The notes under the pieces: model-generated
Told to the model about the DNA's origin: nothing
The model's database searches: none
Seen by the model: only the letters and a program-made list of their open reading frames with translations
Translations under genes and position numbers: made by a program
Source of the DNA: a virus
Reading direction: 5' to 3' (one strand)
Virus record (IMG/VR): IMGVR_UViG_3300013117_000236
Location: 1-64,000 of that record
Length of the DNA stretch: 64,000 bases
Shown here: positions 1 to 8,128 of the stretch, one piece after another
Position numbering within the stretch: position 1 is the first letter of the stretch
Layout: each line of letters starts with the position of its first letter

Positions 1-81
1 AAATGTTAATTGTCCTACTAATATAGCTACACACATCAACGCGAACAGTCCTACGATGAAATATCCTATATATCCTTTCAT
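1..81 (-). CDS. Partial small membrane protein (runs off left edge)
   Basis: First 27 codons of a leftward gene cut by the window edge. After Met-Lys-Gly the peptide is one hydrophobic stretch (about residues 4-24), so a membrane anchor or short membrane protein. The start is supported by AGGAGGG a few bases upstream and by an ATGA overlap with the stop of the preceding gene. Function unknown. Confidence 0.6.
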   Translation of the reverse strand, partial: MKGYIGYFIVGLFALMCVAILVGQLTF

Positions 82-287
82 TTTTTCCCTCCTGTCTTAA
101 TCTTCTCCAAATCTCCTGTATCCTTGAAACTAAACGACCTTCCTGTTTTACAAGCAGGGCATTTGTTTAATTCGGTAAACGTAGATAACCATCTCATCAA
201 TCCGCTCCAACAACAAAACTCATATTTGTCTATACATTCGTCTGTCTTAACTCCTTCTGATTGCCATGCTTCAATTTTTATTGTCAT
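78..287 (-). CDS. Small cysteine-rich protein, putative zinc-binding
   Basis: 69 residues with a CC pair near residue 25 and a C-x2-C pair (CPAC) near residue 43, probably one zinc site. ATG at 287 is preferred over an upstream TTG at 296 because GGTTGGAT sits before it. It overlaps both neighbours by a few bases, as expected inside a polycistronic early operon. Related in style to the many other CxxC mini-proteins of this arm. No specific function recognised. Confidence 0.6.
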   Translation of the reverse strand: MTIKIEAWQSEGVKTDECIDKYEFCCWSGLMRWLSTFTELNKCPACKTGRSFSFKDTGDLEKIKTGGKK

Positions 288-456
288 GATATCCAACCTT
301 TGATACCTTTATTACATCTATCTTATGACCAACTCTCTCAACTAATAAATCATAAAAAGCTAATCCCACACCTGTTATATCTATTGATATAGATGTTATA
401 AGTCCATCATTCGCTAATCGTTCTATAGTATTTACGTGTTCCTTTAAAGTTGTCAT
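271..456 (-). CDS. Hypothetical protein, 61 aa
   Basis: Short protein that begins with a predicted helix (MTTLKEHVNTIERLAND) followed by a beta-rich part. Its ATG overlaps the TGA of the gene upstream (ATGA), so it is probably translated by coupling. Not recognised. Confidence 0.55.
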   Translation of the reverse strand: MTTLKEHVNTIERLANDGLITSISIDITGVGLAFYDLLVERVGHKIDVIKVSKVGYHDNKN

Positions 457-584
457 TTTGACATCTCCATTATTCTTCTTTCGAATTCAGTTTTTTCTGC
501 GTTAGTAAAAATATTATAATCATATAATATTCCTAAAACCGACCTCAACATTAACTGTTCTCTACGTCTATCTTCTTTACTCAT
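453..584 (-). CDS. Hypothetical mini-protein, 43 aa
   Basis: A charged, arginine-rich, probably helical 43-residue peptide lying exactly between the Sak4-like ATPase and the next gene, with ATGA overlaps on both sides. The perfect fit into the overlap chain is the main evidence that it is real. It has no recognised domain; the position suggests an accessory to the recombination proteins, but that is inference. Confidence 0.55.
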   Translation of the reverse strand: MSKEDRRREQLMLRSVLGILYDYNIFTNAEKTEFERRIMEMSK

Positions 585-1399
585 ATCAATCCCTTAAATA
601 TCTCTTCTATGTTCCATTCACTTTTATCTGCTTCAACTTTAGCAAATTCAACTTCTTTACCTTCCATCGCCAAATTGAATTTACTTTTATCTACTTTCGC
701 TTTGAATGTTGTTATACCGTCTTTCTCTATCTTTTCGCAAACAATCCTTTGATGTATCATCTGATTTGTTTTGGCTTTGACTGCGGCGGCTTCTTCTTTC
801 ATAATAAAGTCTTCGTGACCAACATAAAATTTATGTACACCAGGTATTGACTTCATAAAGTCTAATATCTCGGTAAATAGTTTGTTCCTCTGAATCCAAT
901 ATCGCATACTTACTCCACCATCTGGTGCTAGGTTCTTATCTACTCTCATAATATACTCGCAATCTTTTAATAATGTAGACACTCCATCTAATATTATTGC
1001 AGAGTAATCTCCTGCATTATCTTTCACCTCTTTAATTAATGCTTTTATCTTTGCAATTCGTTCTCTATAATCGATATTCCCGTCTCTATCTACTTCTAAT
1101 ACAGGAACTATTGTAATCTTTTCGTTATCCTTGTGGTACTTGTAATATACTGGATAGTTACCTGCATCTAAATCAATAATAATAGTTTTCTTAGATAATT
1201 TCGCAACATAATCCATAGCTATGCCAGTCTTACCTGTTCCATCCTTCCCGATAATAAAACATACAAAAGTCGGAGCACTTTCTTTCTGTTTAATTTTTGC
1301 CTCCTCAATTAACTTTTTTGCGTTTATGCGTGGCTCTTCATTATTATTTTCCTCTGTTGGTTTAGGAACTTCCAAACCAAAATCTATTTCCTTTGCCAT
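581..1399 (-). CDS. Sak4-like RecA-fold ATPase (AAA_24 type)
   Basis: 272 residues. A charged N-terminal tail is followed by a RecA-type core with Walker A GKDGTGKT at about residues 51-58 and Walker B IILDG at about 135-139. Length and motifs fit the Sak4/AAA_24 single-strand annealing ATPases common in tailed viruses, which load or anneal ssDNA during recombination-dependent replication. It sits beside a winged-helix protein and an OB-fold ssDNA-binding candidate, the usual partners of such ATPases. A short RadA paralogue is an alternative, but the helix-hairpin-helix domain of RadA is missing. Confidence 0.8.
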   Translation of the reverse strand: MAKEIDFGLEVPKPTEENNNEEPRINAKKLIEEAKIKQKESAPTFVCFIIGKDGTGKTGIAMDYVAKLSKKTIIIDLDAGNYPVYYKYHKDNEKITIVPVLEVDRDGNIDYRERIAKIKALIKEVKDNAGDYSAIILDGVSTLLKDCEYIMRVDKNLAPDGGVSMRYWIQRNKLFTEILDFMKSIPGVHKFYVGHEDFIMKEEAAAVKAKTNQMIHQRIVCEKIEKDGITTFKAKVDKSKFNLAMEGKEVEFAKVEADKSEWNIEEIFKGLI

Positions 1400-1410
1400 A
1401 TTATCACTCC

Positions 1411-1623
1411 TTAACTTATCACATTAACTTTCTTCTTGAATATTACATACACTTTTTTCTTTATGAGAACAGTTTCTTTTCTAATCTCAAATCCCCAATC
1501 TTCAAGCTTTTTTTTAATTGTAGCATACGCCAGTCCGGTATCCTCTGAAACTCTTTTCATGGTGATACCGTCTGGGTTTTGCTCCAATATCATTCTTAAT
1601 TTTTGAAGTTTTTCTTCTACCAT
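1411..1623 (-). CDS. Winged-helix DNA-binding protein, 70 aa
   Basis: Compact helix-turn-helix protein: a helix, then PDGITMKRVSEDTGLAYATIKKKLEDWGF with the spacing of a recognition helix, then a beta wing rich in Lys and Val. Its ATG overlaps the stop of the OB-fold gene (ATGGTAG), so the two are translationally coupled. Likely a transcription regulator or a DNA-binding accessory of the recombination genes. Confidence 0.7.
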   Translation of the reverse strand: MVEEKLQKLRMILEQNPDGITMKRVSEDTGLAYATIKKKLEDWGFEIRKETVLIKKKVYVIFKKKVNVIS

Positions 1624-2654
1624 TCTGTCTCCTCGTTAGTAGAAACGGAGCGGGGATTAGGTACCAGGTTTCTAAATGTTTTAGGTACGAAAATCCCGAA
1701 CACCCCTATATTTTTTCCCCTATCTGTTACGTTTGGTTGTCCTACTATATATACTTCAGACCTTTCTGGGAATGTTATCATTTCCTCGTCTACAAAACAA
1801 ACAATAGGAGGAACAACATCTCCCTTATCATCTAGGAAATCCATAGTTGAATCTTCTATTCTAATCATTTGACTTCCCATAGATGTTGGTTGTGGGTTAA
1901 TTTCAGTTATTATTGCTTTTATAATTGCAAACCGACCCCACTCTTGATGCTTCTCACAGAATTCGTCAAACTGTGATATTGTTATTACGTTGTCTTTAAA
2001 CTTTGTTTGTAATAGGTTCTTTACTTCTTTATCTGAAAGTTCTTTTTCTACGTTAAAGTTTAACGTGCCTGCGTCATTTAGCTTTGCTAGTTCTTCTGTT
2101 GAAGATTGTAACTCTAGTGCGTTGAAGGTTAATTGTGTAAACATCGGTATCTTCACCTTTGTGTTTTCACCACGTAGTCTTAGTTGAGTAATCCTCCACT
2201 CCTCTTTTGCCTTTACGACACCAAACGCAGTTCTTTGCCAGTCTTCTTTTGGTAATAGAGTTCCTATTCTCTTTGCCATCCAATCTGGCATCTTTTCTAA
2301 TTCTTCAGGTGTTGCGTAATGTAATGGATTACCATCTTTATCTGTAATCCCTTTCTTTATTGCTTCTTCTGGATTCTCTCTGAAATACTTTTCGGCGTCT
2401 CTTCTTCTTCGTGCTACCATGTTCATTCTACCTGTAGCACCGATAATTACACCTTTCCAAGTTTGTGCGCCACTTGCTAATACTTTTCTATAAGAAGCAA
2501 CTAACTTTCTAATCGCGTACTCTTTCTTGTATTCATCAGAAGCTTCCATCTTTTCCATTTCTTTGTAATATCCTTCAAGCTCCTTTTGTAGTTGTTCCTT
2601 TGTCTTTGCTGTCTTTGTCATTATCTTTTCTAGTATCTGTTGCTGGTCTTTCAT
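1617..2654 (-). CDS. Putative OB-fold ssDNA-binding (RPA-like) protein
   Basis: 345 residues. The N-terminal third is charged and helical; the C-terminal part, from about residue 235, is beta-rich with the alternating pattern of an OB fold (IIKAIITEINPQP, then MIRIEDSTMDF, PPIVCFVDE, VYIVGQPNV). Directly upstream of a winged-helix protein and a Sak4-like ATPase, this fits a viral single-strand-binding protein. ATG at 2654 is chosen because AAGGAGGAGGAT lies just before it, even though this makes an 80-base overlap with the preceding gene. The function is inferred from fold pattern and context. Confidence 0.6.
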   Translation of the reverse strand: MKDQQQILEKIMTKTAKTKEQLQKELEGYYKEMEKMEASDEYKKEYAIRKLVASYRKVLASGAQTWKGVIIGATGRMNMVARRRRDAEKYFRENPEEAIKKGITDKDGNPLHYATPEELEKMPDWMAKRIGTLLPKEDWQRTAFGVVKAKEEWRITQLRLRGENTKVKIPMFTQLTFNALELQSSTEELAKLNDAGTLNFNVEKELSDKEVKNLLQTKFKDNVITISQFDEFCEKHQEWGRFAIIKAIITEINPQPTSMGSQMIRIEDSTMDFLDDKGDVVPPIVCFVDEEMITFPERSEVYIVGQPNVTDRGKNIGVFGIFVPKTFRNLVPNPRSVSTNEETEW

Positions 2655-2829
2655 TTTTATCCTCCTCCTTTTCTTTTGTAACCTCTTTTTCTACTATTTC
2701 TTGAATAGTTACTATCATAGTATCTTCAATTACTTTGAATTTACCTGTTTTGGTTAGCGCTTCTCCTATTTTCGCGAAAAGCGTCCTATCTCCTCCACAA
2801 TGTCCTTTATCTATTTGTACATATGACAT
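2575..2829 (-). CDS. Hypothetical protein with charged tail, 84 aa
   Basis: The N-terminal half is globular (one Cys, one His; ends in a short beta-helix unit); the last 35 residues are almost purely Lys, Glu, Asp and Thr and so disordered. Its 3' end overlaps the 5' end of the OB-fold gene by 80 bases in another frame. Both starts have good ribosome sites, so the overlap seems genuine. Function unknown. Confidence 0.55.
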   Translation of the reverse strand: MSYVQIDKGHCGGDRTLFAKIGEALTKTGKFKVIEDTMIVTIQEIVEKEVTKEKEEDKNERPATDTRKDNDKDSKDKGTTTKGA

Positions 2830-3120
2830 TTAATCAACCTCCTTTTTCCCCTTCTTTATCTTCTTCTCTGGTGTAATCATTACACTAATATATGTTAGCA
2901 TACATTTCGTGCTACAGAAATGTTTATCTCTATTGAGCCGTATCGTTGCTCTTTCCTCTTTAGTATTGAATATTTTAATATTAATATCGTGAATATAACA
3001 CCAACCAATGTCATAAGGATATTTAAATGATGTACTACCATAACCTTCGTTTATAGGTTCTATTATTGGACTCTTCTTCTCACATTCGTCACATTTAAAT
3101 CGTGTTAATGTTTCTTTCAT
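2830..3120 (-). CDS. Zinc-finger protein, 96 aa
   Basis: Two cysteine pairs: CDEC at residues 10-13 and HFCSTKC at about 68-73, a treble-clef-like arrangement, with a central beta-rich segment and a Lys-rich tail. Stop and next ATG abut the 84-aa gene. Typical of small viral zinc proteins that bind nucleic acid or host factors; no specific role can be read. Confidence 0.6.
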   Translation of the reverse strand: MKETLTRFKCDECEKKSPIIEPINEGYGSTSFKYPYDIGWCYIHDINIKIFNTKEERATIRLNRDKHFCSTKCMLTYISVMITPEKKIKKGKKEVD

Positions 3121-3165
3121 GCTTTCACCACGCCTTCATTTTAAATTTATATTATTATATTTATT

Positions 3166-3744
3166 TTAAGTTTTTATAAACGTTTTGGAGCTTTTTAAAT
3201 CTAAATTGTATTTTCTCTGGCAAATTGGGCAATCATTACACCAATGCCAACTATAAATTGGTTCAAGATTAAAGAACTTCCTAACATAATTTGCCTTGCG
3301 TGTCATTATTGCGGGTCGGCGCATTAACCTAATTCTTTCTTCTTTGGGGAATTTATACATGTAAACTCTAAATGCCTGTTCTATAGATAATTTATCATTC
3401 TTAAAAAATACTACTTGTCTTTTAACATTAGGCACACCTTTAATAGTTTTAACTTTAGGTACTGCTATACGTTTTATTATACCCTTAATTCTTGAGTAAT
3501 CTCTCTGTATCTTTAATTTCTCTAGTTTTGTGTAATCTTTTAAAAATACTACTTTCTTTTCTTCAATCTCTTTTTTTAGAAATTCATTATTTTGGCGACC
3601 GCGTTTCCACTTTGAGTCTAAACCTAATCTCTTTCTAATATTGCATATAACAACCTGATTCGTTCCTATTGCAACTGCTATTTGGCCATCGTTTAAACCT
3701 TGTTCCCAGAGTTCTTTAATCTTCTTCCAGTCTAATCTTTTCAT
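3166..3744 (-). CDS. HTH DNA-binding protein with C-terminal CxxC
   Basis: 192 residues. N-terminal helix-turn-helix: LDWKKIKELWEQGLNDGQIA followed by GTNQVVICNIRKRLGL resembles Trp-repressor/sigma-region-4-like HTHs. The middle is strongly basic, and near the C-terminus HWCNDCPICQR supplies three cysteines for zinc. Probably a DNA-binding regulator or a remnant of a homing-endonuclease-associated HTH; no nuclease motif is visible. Overlaps the next upstream gene by 29 bases. Confidence 0.6.
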   Translation of the reverse strand: MKRLDWKKIKELWEQGLNDGQIAVAIGTNQVVICNIRKRLGLDSKWKRGRQNNEFLKKEIEEKKVVFLKDYTKLEKLKIQRDYSRIKGIIKRIAVPKVKTIKGVPNVKRQVVFFKNDKLSIEQAFRVYMYKFPKEERIRLMRRPAIMTRKANYVRKFFNLEPIYSWHWCNDCPICQRKYNLDLKSSKTFIKT

Positions 3745-3934
3745 AGTAACATCTCAAGTCTTCTTTGTTAAAGTAATTACAAGGAATTTCCATCTTATAT
3801 TTAAATACTTTTCCACAATATAATTTACCTTCATAATCGAAATTGTCTCTTCCGTCACAATGAATAGTCTCATACCTTAATCTTCTAATTTTCAAGTTTC
3901 TCATAATGTTAAATCCATTATCTCTTCTATTCAT
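3716..3934 (-). CDS. Zinc-ribbon-like small protein, 72 aa
   Basis: Four spaced cysteines (residues about 26, 40, 52 and 62) in a basic protein suggest one zinc site. ATG at 3934 overlaps the TGA of the preceding gene. Function unknown; part of the zinc mini-protein array. Confidence 0.55.
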   Translation of the reverse strand: MNRRDNGFNIMRNLKIRRLRYETIHCDGRDNFDYEGKLYCGKVFKYKMEIPCNYFNKEDLRCYYEKIRLEED

Positions 3935-4167
3935 AGTTTCTCCTCCAGCAGGGCTCTTATCAGTTTATTAAACTCTTCTACAAATCTTTTCTCTCTCGCC
4001 CTCAGCTTTTCAAACTGGCGGGTGATTGCCGTGCACGCCTTTGTGTGACCATTAACTTTAATCCATCTTTTTGAGAATGTGCCTTTTCCTTGACAAACAC
4101 AAAGCTCCCTCTTCAGGTCTTCTTCAACCCGAAACGCTACGCTTTTTCGGTCTTTTTCTTCTTTCAT
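3931..4167 (-). CDS. Hypothetical basic helical protein, about 78 aa
   Basis: Charged, mostly helical protein with two closely spaced cysteines (CVC) near residue 24 and a further Cys near 45. The ATG at 4167 is preferred to an upstream TTG at 4179. Not recognised. Confidence 0.5.
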   Translation of the reverse strand: MKEEKDRKSVAFRVEEDLKRELCVCQGKGTFSKRWIKVNGHTKACTAITRQFEKLRAREKRFVEEFNKLIRALLEEKL

Positions 4168-4212
4168 TTTACCCCACAAATTTTAGTGATTTTCATAACT
4201 TACTCTCAATTT

Positions 4213-4521
4213 TTACCCCACTTTATGCACCACCCCGTGCTTTTTGCAGTATTGACCTCTTGGAACAGGGCAGGACTTGTATTTACGCTCCTTTAGGAAC
4301 TTTCTTAATTTTTCAATTATTTCAATCGTGGTGTTTTCACAGCATTCCTTATTGTCCTTTCCTTTTGTCCAGATTTCATTCAACATCTTCTCCATCCTTT
4401 TCTCAAAGTCATCTATTGCGAGGTCTATTTGCTCATTAAACTCTGAAACAGCTCCTCCAGTCATATCTTTTAAAATTTCAAACCCAATCTCCTTCAGTCT
4501 CTTCCTTAATTCAGTGGTCAT
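4213..4521 (-). CDS. Hypothetical helical protein with C-terminal CxxC/CxxH
   Basis: 102 residues from the ATG at 4521, which overlaps the upstream stop (TTATGA). A long amphipathic helical region is followed near the C-terminus by CPVPRGQYCKKHG, a possible zinc knuckle. An in-frame start at 4575 is less likely because it would overlap the preceding gene by 58 bases. Function unknown. Confidence 0.55.
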   Translation of the reverse strand: MTTELRKRLKEIGFEILKDMTGGAVSEFNEQIDLAIDDFEKRMEKMLNEIWTKGKDNKECCENTTIEIIEKLRKFLKERKYKSCPVPRGQYCKKHGVVHKVG

Positions 4522-4700
4522 AACTTCAATTCCCTTTTCTTTAATTCCCAAACTTTGTCTTTTTTCAAGTGCCAAATAACTTTCTCAATCCTGTCTCTTG
4601 ATTCAATAAGCAAATCCCTAAGAGTTGTATCTCCAATCTCCATAATGCTTTTTTCAAGATGTGATTTAACTACTGAAAGCCTGTTTTCAATTTCTTTCAT
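4518..4700 (-). CDS. Hypothetical helical protein, 60 aa
   Basis: Entirely helical and charged, with heptad-like spacing of Leu and Ile, probably a small coiled coil. A GGGGGATGT ribosome site precedes the ATG. Coupled by ATGA to the next gene. Not recognised. Confidence 0.5.
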   Translation of the reverse strand: MKEIENRLSVVKSHLEKSIMEIGDTTLRDLLIESRDRIEKVIWHLKKDKVWELKKRELKL

Positions 4701-4712
4701 ACATCCCCCTTT

Positions 4713-4871
4713 TTATTTTTCATGCTTCTCCTTTTTAATCAACATCCCAATCACTATCGCCTCTGGAATTTTCTTAACCACTTGTTTTGTTGTAATATCA
4801 CAGCCGTCACATTCTCTCGGAAATTCAAAGGGTAAATCCGACAGTGTTTTCCAGCACCAGTCACATTTCAT
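4713..4871 (-). CDS. Zinc-ribbon mini-protein, 52 aa
   Basis: A short gene found by reading the gap between neighbours. It encodes 52 residues with two C-x2-C pairs, CDWC at residues 3-6 and CDGC at about 21-24, a classic zinc ribbon, then a hydrophobic and basic tail. Its ATG overlaps the TGA of the upstream gene (ATGA). Probably a nucleic-acid or protein adaptor; function unknown. Confidence 0.6.
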   Translation of the reverse strand: MKCDWCWKTLSDLPFEFPRECDGCDITTKQVVKKIPEAIVIGMLIKKEKHEK

Positions 4872-5209
4872 AACTCCCTCTCCCTCAAAGTTTTTATTCT
4901 ATCCCTTAACTTCTTGGCGTATTTGAGCCAGGTTTTGAAACTGCCACTGTAAAATGACCCTTCGACGCTCATTTTTTGCCAATAAATGTGGCAACCATTT
5001 TCATAACAGTTCTTTTTTAGAGGGCAGTTTTCAGAGTCCGTAAGAACCTCACAAAGAGCGCAGGTCATACTATCCCAATATATTGGATTGGGAATTCTCC
5101 CCCCCTTTTCTGCCCACTCAACAAGTCTATTGTATTTATCCAAAGTTATTTTTAGTGGTGTTTCTTTTTTTAACCTTCTCAACATTTCTGTTCTTGACAT
5201 TAGTTTCAT
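4868..5209 (-). CDS. Cysteine-rich protein, 113 aa
   Basis: A basic helical N-terminus, then a cysteine cluster (CALC near residue 50, then CPLKKNC and GCHIYW) that could hold one or two zinc ions or an Fe-S cluster, then a basic helical C-terminus. ATGA overlaps at both ends place it inside the operon. Not recognised. Confidence 0.55.
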   Translation of the reverse strand: MKLMSRTEMLRRLKKETPLKITLDKYNRLVEWAEKGGRIPNPIYWDSMTCALCEVLTDSENCPLKKNCYENGCHIYWQKMSVEGSFYSGSFKTWLKYAKKLRDRIKTLREREL

Positions 5210-5352
5210 GGTTTCACCCTTTCAAACAACTTTCTCTGACCATGTTCTGGAAAGAAAGCTCTATAACCACACACTTTACAGATTGGTGCTTCTGGGTCAT
5301 ACCGCTTGTTTTTGCGACATCTTTCATGGCTTCTTAATTTTCCTTGACTCAT
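5206..5352 (-). CDS. Zinc-finger mini-protein, 48 aa
   Basis: Found by reading the gap: 48 residues with CKVCGYRAFFPEH (C-x2-C, then H) plus an upstream His/Cys pair, consistent with a single zinc site. Overlaps both neighbours by ATGA. Not recognised. Confidence 0.6.
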   Translation of the reverse strand: MSQGKLRSHERCRKNKRYDPEAPICKVCGYRAFFPEHGQRKLFERVKP

Positions 5353-5528
5353 CTTCCCCTCCCAACATGGCTGATAAACTCCACATTATAGTCGTTTATT
5401 TTAGGGATTCTATTACAAAGATAATAAGCGCATTCGTCTTTTATTTCACCAACGAATTCCAAGTTATATTTATCCTCTAACCTATATGGGTCTTCTCCTT
5501 TCAGCCTAACTCTTATTAAGTTTTTCAT
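5349..5528 (-). CDS. Hypothetical mini-protein, 59 aa
   Basis: Open frame filling the gap exactly, with ATGA overlaps at both ends and ATG at 5528. A beta-rich start (MKNLIRVRLKG) is followed by a segment with two cysteines. No domain recognised; the tight coupling is the main evidence. Confidence 0.55.
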   Translation of the reverse strand: MKNLIRVRLKGEDPYRLEDKYNLEFVGEIKDECAYYLCNRIPKINDYNVEFISHVGRGR

Positions 5529-5710
5529 TCTTTATCCCTCAATTTCTCACCGCAAAACGGGCAAATATCAAATAGTTTCTTTGGAAAGTCCCCATGTCTT
5601 CCGCAATGTTTCCTCCAGCTTTCTTCCACTTTAATTGTTTTGGACATGAAAGGCACTTTTCCTGATTTCACATCATTTATTTCCTTTTTGGAAAACAATT
5701 TTATTTTCAT
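5525..5710 (-). CDS. Zinc-ribbon protein, 61 aa
   Basis: C-terminal CPFCGEKL and an upstream HCGRHG give a C-x2-C plus Cys/His zinc-ribbon pattern. The ATG at 5710 is chosen over a GTG at 5719 because GTGATT just before it matches the ribosome site of neighbouring genes. Function unknown. Confidence 0.6.
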   Translation of the reverse strand: MKIKLFSKKEINDVKSGKVPFMSKTIKVEESWRKHCGRHGDFPKKLFDICPFCGEKLRDKE

Positions 5711-5719
5711 ATCAATCAC

Positions 5720-5827
5720 TTAACACATCCCAAATATTATTAGCCACGAATGTATTAGTATGCCTGACGTTAATAGTGCCCACACGAATATTATCATCCA
5801 TAACCATAATGGTATTTCTTTGACCAT
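5720..5827 (-). CDS. Single-span membrane mini-protein, 35 aa
   Basis: A 35-residue peptide that is almost one transmembrane helix rich in Trp, Ile and Leu (MVKEIPLWLWMIIFVWALL start). GTGATTAAAT precedes the ATG. It sits between the SNF2 helicase and the zinc-protein operon. Possibly a host-membrane effector; function unknown. Confidence 0.5.
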   Translation of the reverse strand: MVKEIPLWLWMIIFVWALLTSGILIHSWLIIFGMC

Positions 5828-5883
5828 ATTTAATCACTCAATTCTATAAATCTGCACTTAGGTAATTTATATTTTTTTTCATA

Positions 5884-7500
5884 TTAATCACTCAATATAA
5901 AGTTCATTAGTTGTTTACGTAAGTCAAACGCAACTACTTTTTCAAATAGGTCGCTTTTACCTTTCATAACATCAAATATATATGATTCTAACCCATCTGA
6001 AATTAAATTAATAACCATAACTTCTTTCTTCTGGTCTAATCTATATACTCTATCCATGCGCTGTTTTAATACTGCATGATTCCATGGGATGTCAAAGTTA
6101 ATTACAACGTTTGCAAATGGCATATTAACACCATATGCATATGCATCTGTAGCAACTAAATACTTATGTTTTTCTTTGAATGATTTAATTACTTCTTCTT
6201 TATTAGTATCACCAGTACCTAGTATCGCGGCATCTCCTAATTCAGCTCTAATTATCTTTGCCATCCTCTTGAATCGTGTAAATATAACTGTCTTACTACC
6301 ATTAACTTCATTCAAGATGGAACGTAATTCCGTCATTTTCGCTGATGATGATTTAATATTCTCTTTATTTATTCCTGCCAAACTTCTCGCGGTAGATAGT
6401 TTAATCAAGTCTGTAGAGTTTTCTACCATAGGTAATAGTACATACTCTGTAATAGTAGTTCCAGTTCCCTCTCTCTTTATTTTTTCTTTAAGAATATATC
6501 TTATTTTCTCTCCTAATGCCTTTTGTGATGGTGTCCTCTCTATAATTCTATCATATATAATACGCTTTGGCATGTTAGTAACATCATCTCTCTTTCTTCT
6601 AATACCAATTCTCATAAGCTTGTTCATAAACACATCTACGTTCTTATATCGGTTTAATGACTTGAAACCAAAATTACTTGTAAACACACAATAATCATTA
6701 TAAAAATCATATTTAGTCATCCATTCGGGATGTATAATATTGGCGATAGTGTATGCATCTATTAATTTGTTCTCTACTGGAGTCCCTGTCAAACCTAATA
6801 TGTATCGGGGAATGAGTCTCTTTATTCGTTGAGTTCTCTTCGCTTTTGGATTCTTCACTTTACTCGCCTCATCTATAATAAATAACTGGTATCTCGTGAG
6901 CCTATAAATGTTTAAAAAGTCTGGTAATAGTTGTTCGTAATTGATAATATAAACTTTCTTCTTTTCATTATATTGTTCTTTTCGTTGATATTGTTGCCCT
7001 TGTACTATAATTGTATTTTTTAATAGGTGGGGATAGAACTTCTTTATTTCATCTTTCCATTGCCATTTAATTGATTGTGGACAACAAATTACAAAGTGGT
7101 CAATGTCTCCCTTTTTCAGACGATAGTCTGCAATAGCTAATGATTCTACTGTCTTACCTAATCCCATTTCGTCAGCGATAAGTAGGTTACCATTAATTAT
7201 TGCTTTCGCGAAACATTCCCTCTGAAACTTCTTTAGAAATGGATACATTTGGTGTGATTCTTTTAATAAGAAATTATACATCTCTTGTTGGTCTCGAGTC
7301 ATAGCTTGTAACTGCTGTTTTAAACCCTCTATATTAAAACCCCAAGTTTCTAATTTAGATATTGCATCCTCTGAAACAGGAACATACCAACTTTTGTCAA
7401 TAGTGTCCCATCTATTGTTCTTAATTTGTCTAACTCGGTAAATTATTTTCGGGTCATCTACTTTAATTTGGATGTTACCCCTATAAACTCTTGCTTTCAT
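5884..7500 (-). CDS. SNF2-family DNA helicase/translocase
   Basis: 538 residues. An N-terminal HARP-like substrate module (KNNRWDTIDKSWYVPV, about residues 28-42) precedes a complete SF2 core: Walker A DEMGLGKT at about 110-117, DEAS at 210-213, TGTPVEN at 238-244, and motif VI QRMDRVYRLDQ near 490. ATP-dependent duplex translocases of this kind remodel forks or displace proteins and are frequent in tailed viruses. No nuclease domain is attached. The next leftward gene starts after a 56-base gap. Confidence 0.92.
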   Translation of the reverse strand: MKARVYRGNIQIKVDDPKIIYRVRQIKNNRWDTIDKSWYVPVSEDAISKLETWGFNIEGLKQQLQAMTRDQQEMYNFLLKESHQMYPFLKKFQRECFAKAIINGNLLIADEMGLGKTVESLAIADYRLKKGDIDHFVICCPQSIKWQWKDEIKKFYPHLLKNTIIVQGQQYQRKEQYNEKKKVYIINYEQLLPDFLNIYRLTRYQLFIIDEASKVKNPKAKRTQRIKRLIPRYILGLTGTPVENKLIDAYTIANIIHPEWMTKYDFYNDYCVFTSNFGFKSLNRYKNVDVFMNKLMRIGIRRKRDDVTNMPKRIIYDRIIERTPSQKALGEKIRYILKEKIKREGTGTTITEYVLLPMVENSTDLIKLSTARSLAGINKENIKSSSAKMTELRSILNEVNGSKTVIFTRFKRMAKIIRAELGDAAILGTGDTNKEEVIKSFKEKHKYLVATDAYAYGVNMPFANVVINFDIPWNHAVLKQRMDRVYRLDQKKEVMVINLISDGLESYIFDVMKGKSDLFEKVVAFDLRKQLMNFILSD

Positions 7501-7688
7501 TTAAATCTCCTAACCACTTCATTATAGCAAATTATAGCAGAAATTTTACGCATGAAATCGCCGATACAATTAATAACAAACGATTCATTTTTCTGAGTGA
7601 GTTTACTCATAGAAATTGCAGAACTTAATGGATAAGCTTTTAATAATATAGCATTAATAGCAAATTTCTTTAGTTTCTTAATTTTCAT
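7497..7688 (-). CDS. Hypothetical protein, 63 aa
   Basis: Basic small protein whose stop overlaps the ATG of the SNF2 gene (ATGA), so the two are probably coupled. The ATG at 7688 is preferred to a GTG at 7706 because the extension is coded by a short GC-rich patch unlike its surroundings. No domain recognised. Confidence 0.5.
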   Translation of the reverse strand: MKIKKLKKFAINAILLKAYPLSSAISMSKLTQKNESFVINCIGDFMRKISAIICYNEVVRRFK

Positions 7689-7766
7689 ATTGACCGGCCG
7701 CAACACATTTCTAACTAACCTACTGAGGTGTAGGACTATGACAAGATATGTGTGGTGTTACAACCT

Positions 7767-7922
7767 TTAGTCATCTTTCTTTACTAATCTTTTCGCGCGG
7801 TCTAATATACTTTGATTGTGTTTTTGTGCATCTTCCATACGCTCTAATATTGAACATAATTTTAAATATATAATGAATCCTATAATGCAACTAATGATTA
7901 TAATTACTGCTGGCACATTCAT
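7767..7922 (-). CDS. Membrane-anchored small protein, 51 aa
   Basis: An N-terminal transmembrane helix (about residues 4-22, rich in Ile and Val) is followed by a charged cytoplasmic helix. ATG at 7922 overlaps the TAA of the upstream gene (TAATG). Function unknown. Confidence 0.55.
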   Translation of the reverse strand: MNVPAVIIIISCIIGFIIYLKLCSILERMEDAQKHNQSILDRAKRLVKKDD

Positions 7923-8128
7923 TAGCTCGCCTCCTCTTCTCTCAAAAGTTTATTCAAACACCTAAGATGTGCGCCATTCTTAACTTCGTACTTTGTTTTC
8001 CGTAGGAAATGACAAACAGGGCACATAGTTTGTTGTATGAAGTCTGCTTCCCGATACCAATTTGTCTTCTTTACATGTATTTCTAAAAGTCTTGTCGCTT
8101 TCTGAAGTACTGGGCTGGGACTATCCAT
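7922..8128 (-). CDS. Zinc-binding small protein, 68 aa
   Basis: CPVCHFLRK (C-x2-C-H) near residue 36 and a Cys/His near residues 54-57 suggest one zinc site. The start has an excellent GGAGGTGGAGAA ribosome site, which supports a 46-base out-of-frame overlap with the preceding gene. Function unknown. Confidence 0.6.
   Translation of the reverse strand: MDSPSPVLQKATRLLEIHVKKTNWYREADFIQQTMCPVCHFLRKTKYEVKNGAHLRCLNKLLREEEAS

Noticed and set aside
5844-5882. 12-codon frame between the SNF2 gene and the mini membrane protein
   Set aside because: It has a GTGATTAAT site but is too short to call without translation data.
6089-6694. 201-codon plus-strand frame opposite the SNF2 helicase
   Set aside because: Antisense shadow of an unmistakable helicase; low-complexity hydrophobic translation. 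The same holds for other long antisense frames such as 22426-22911 and 24454-24879.
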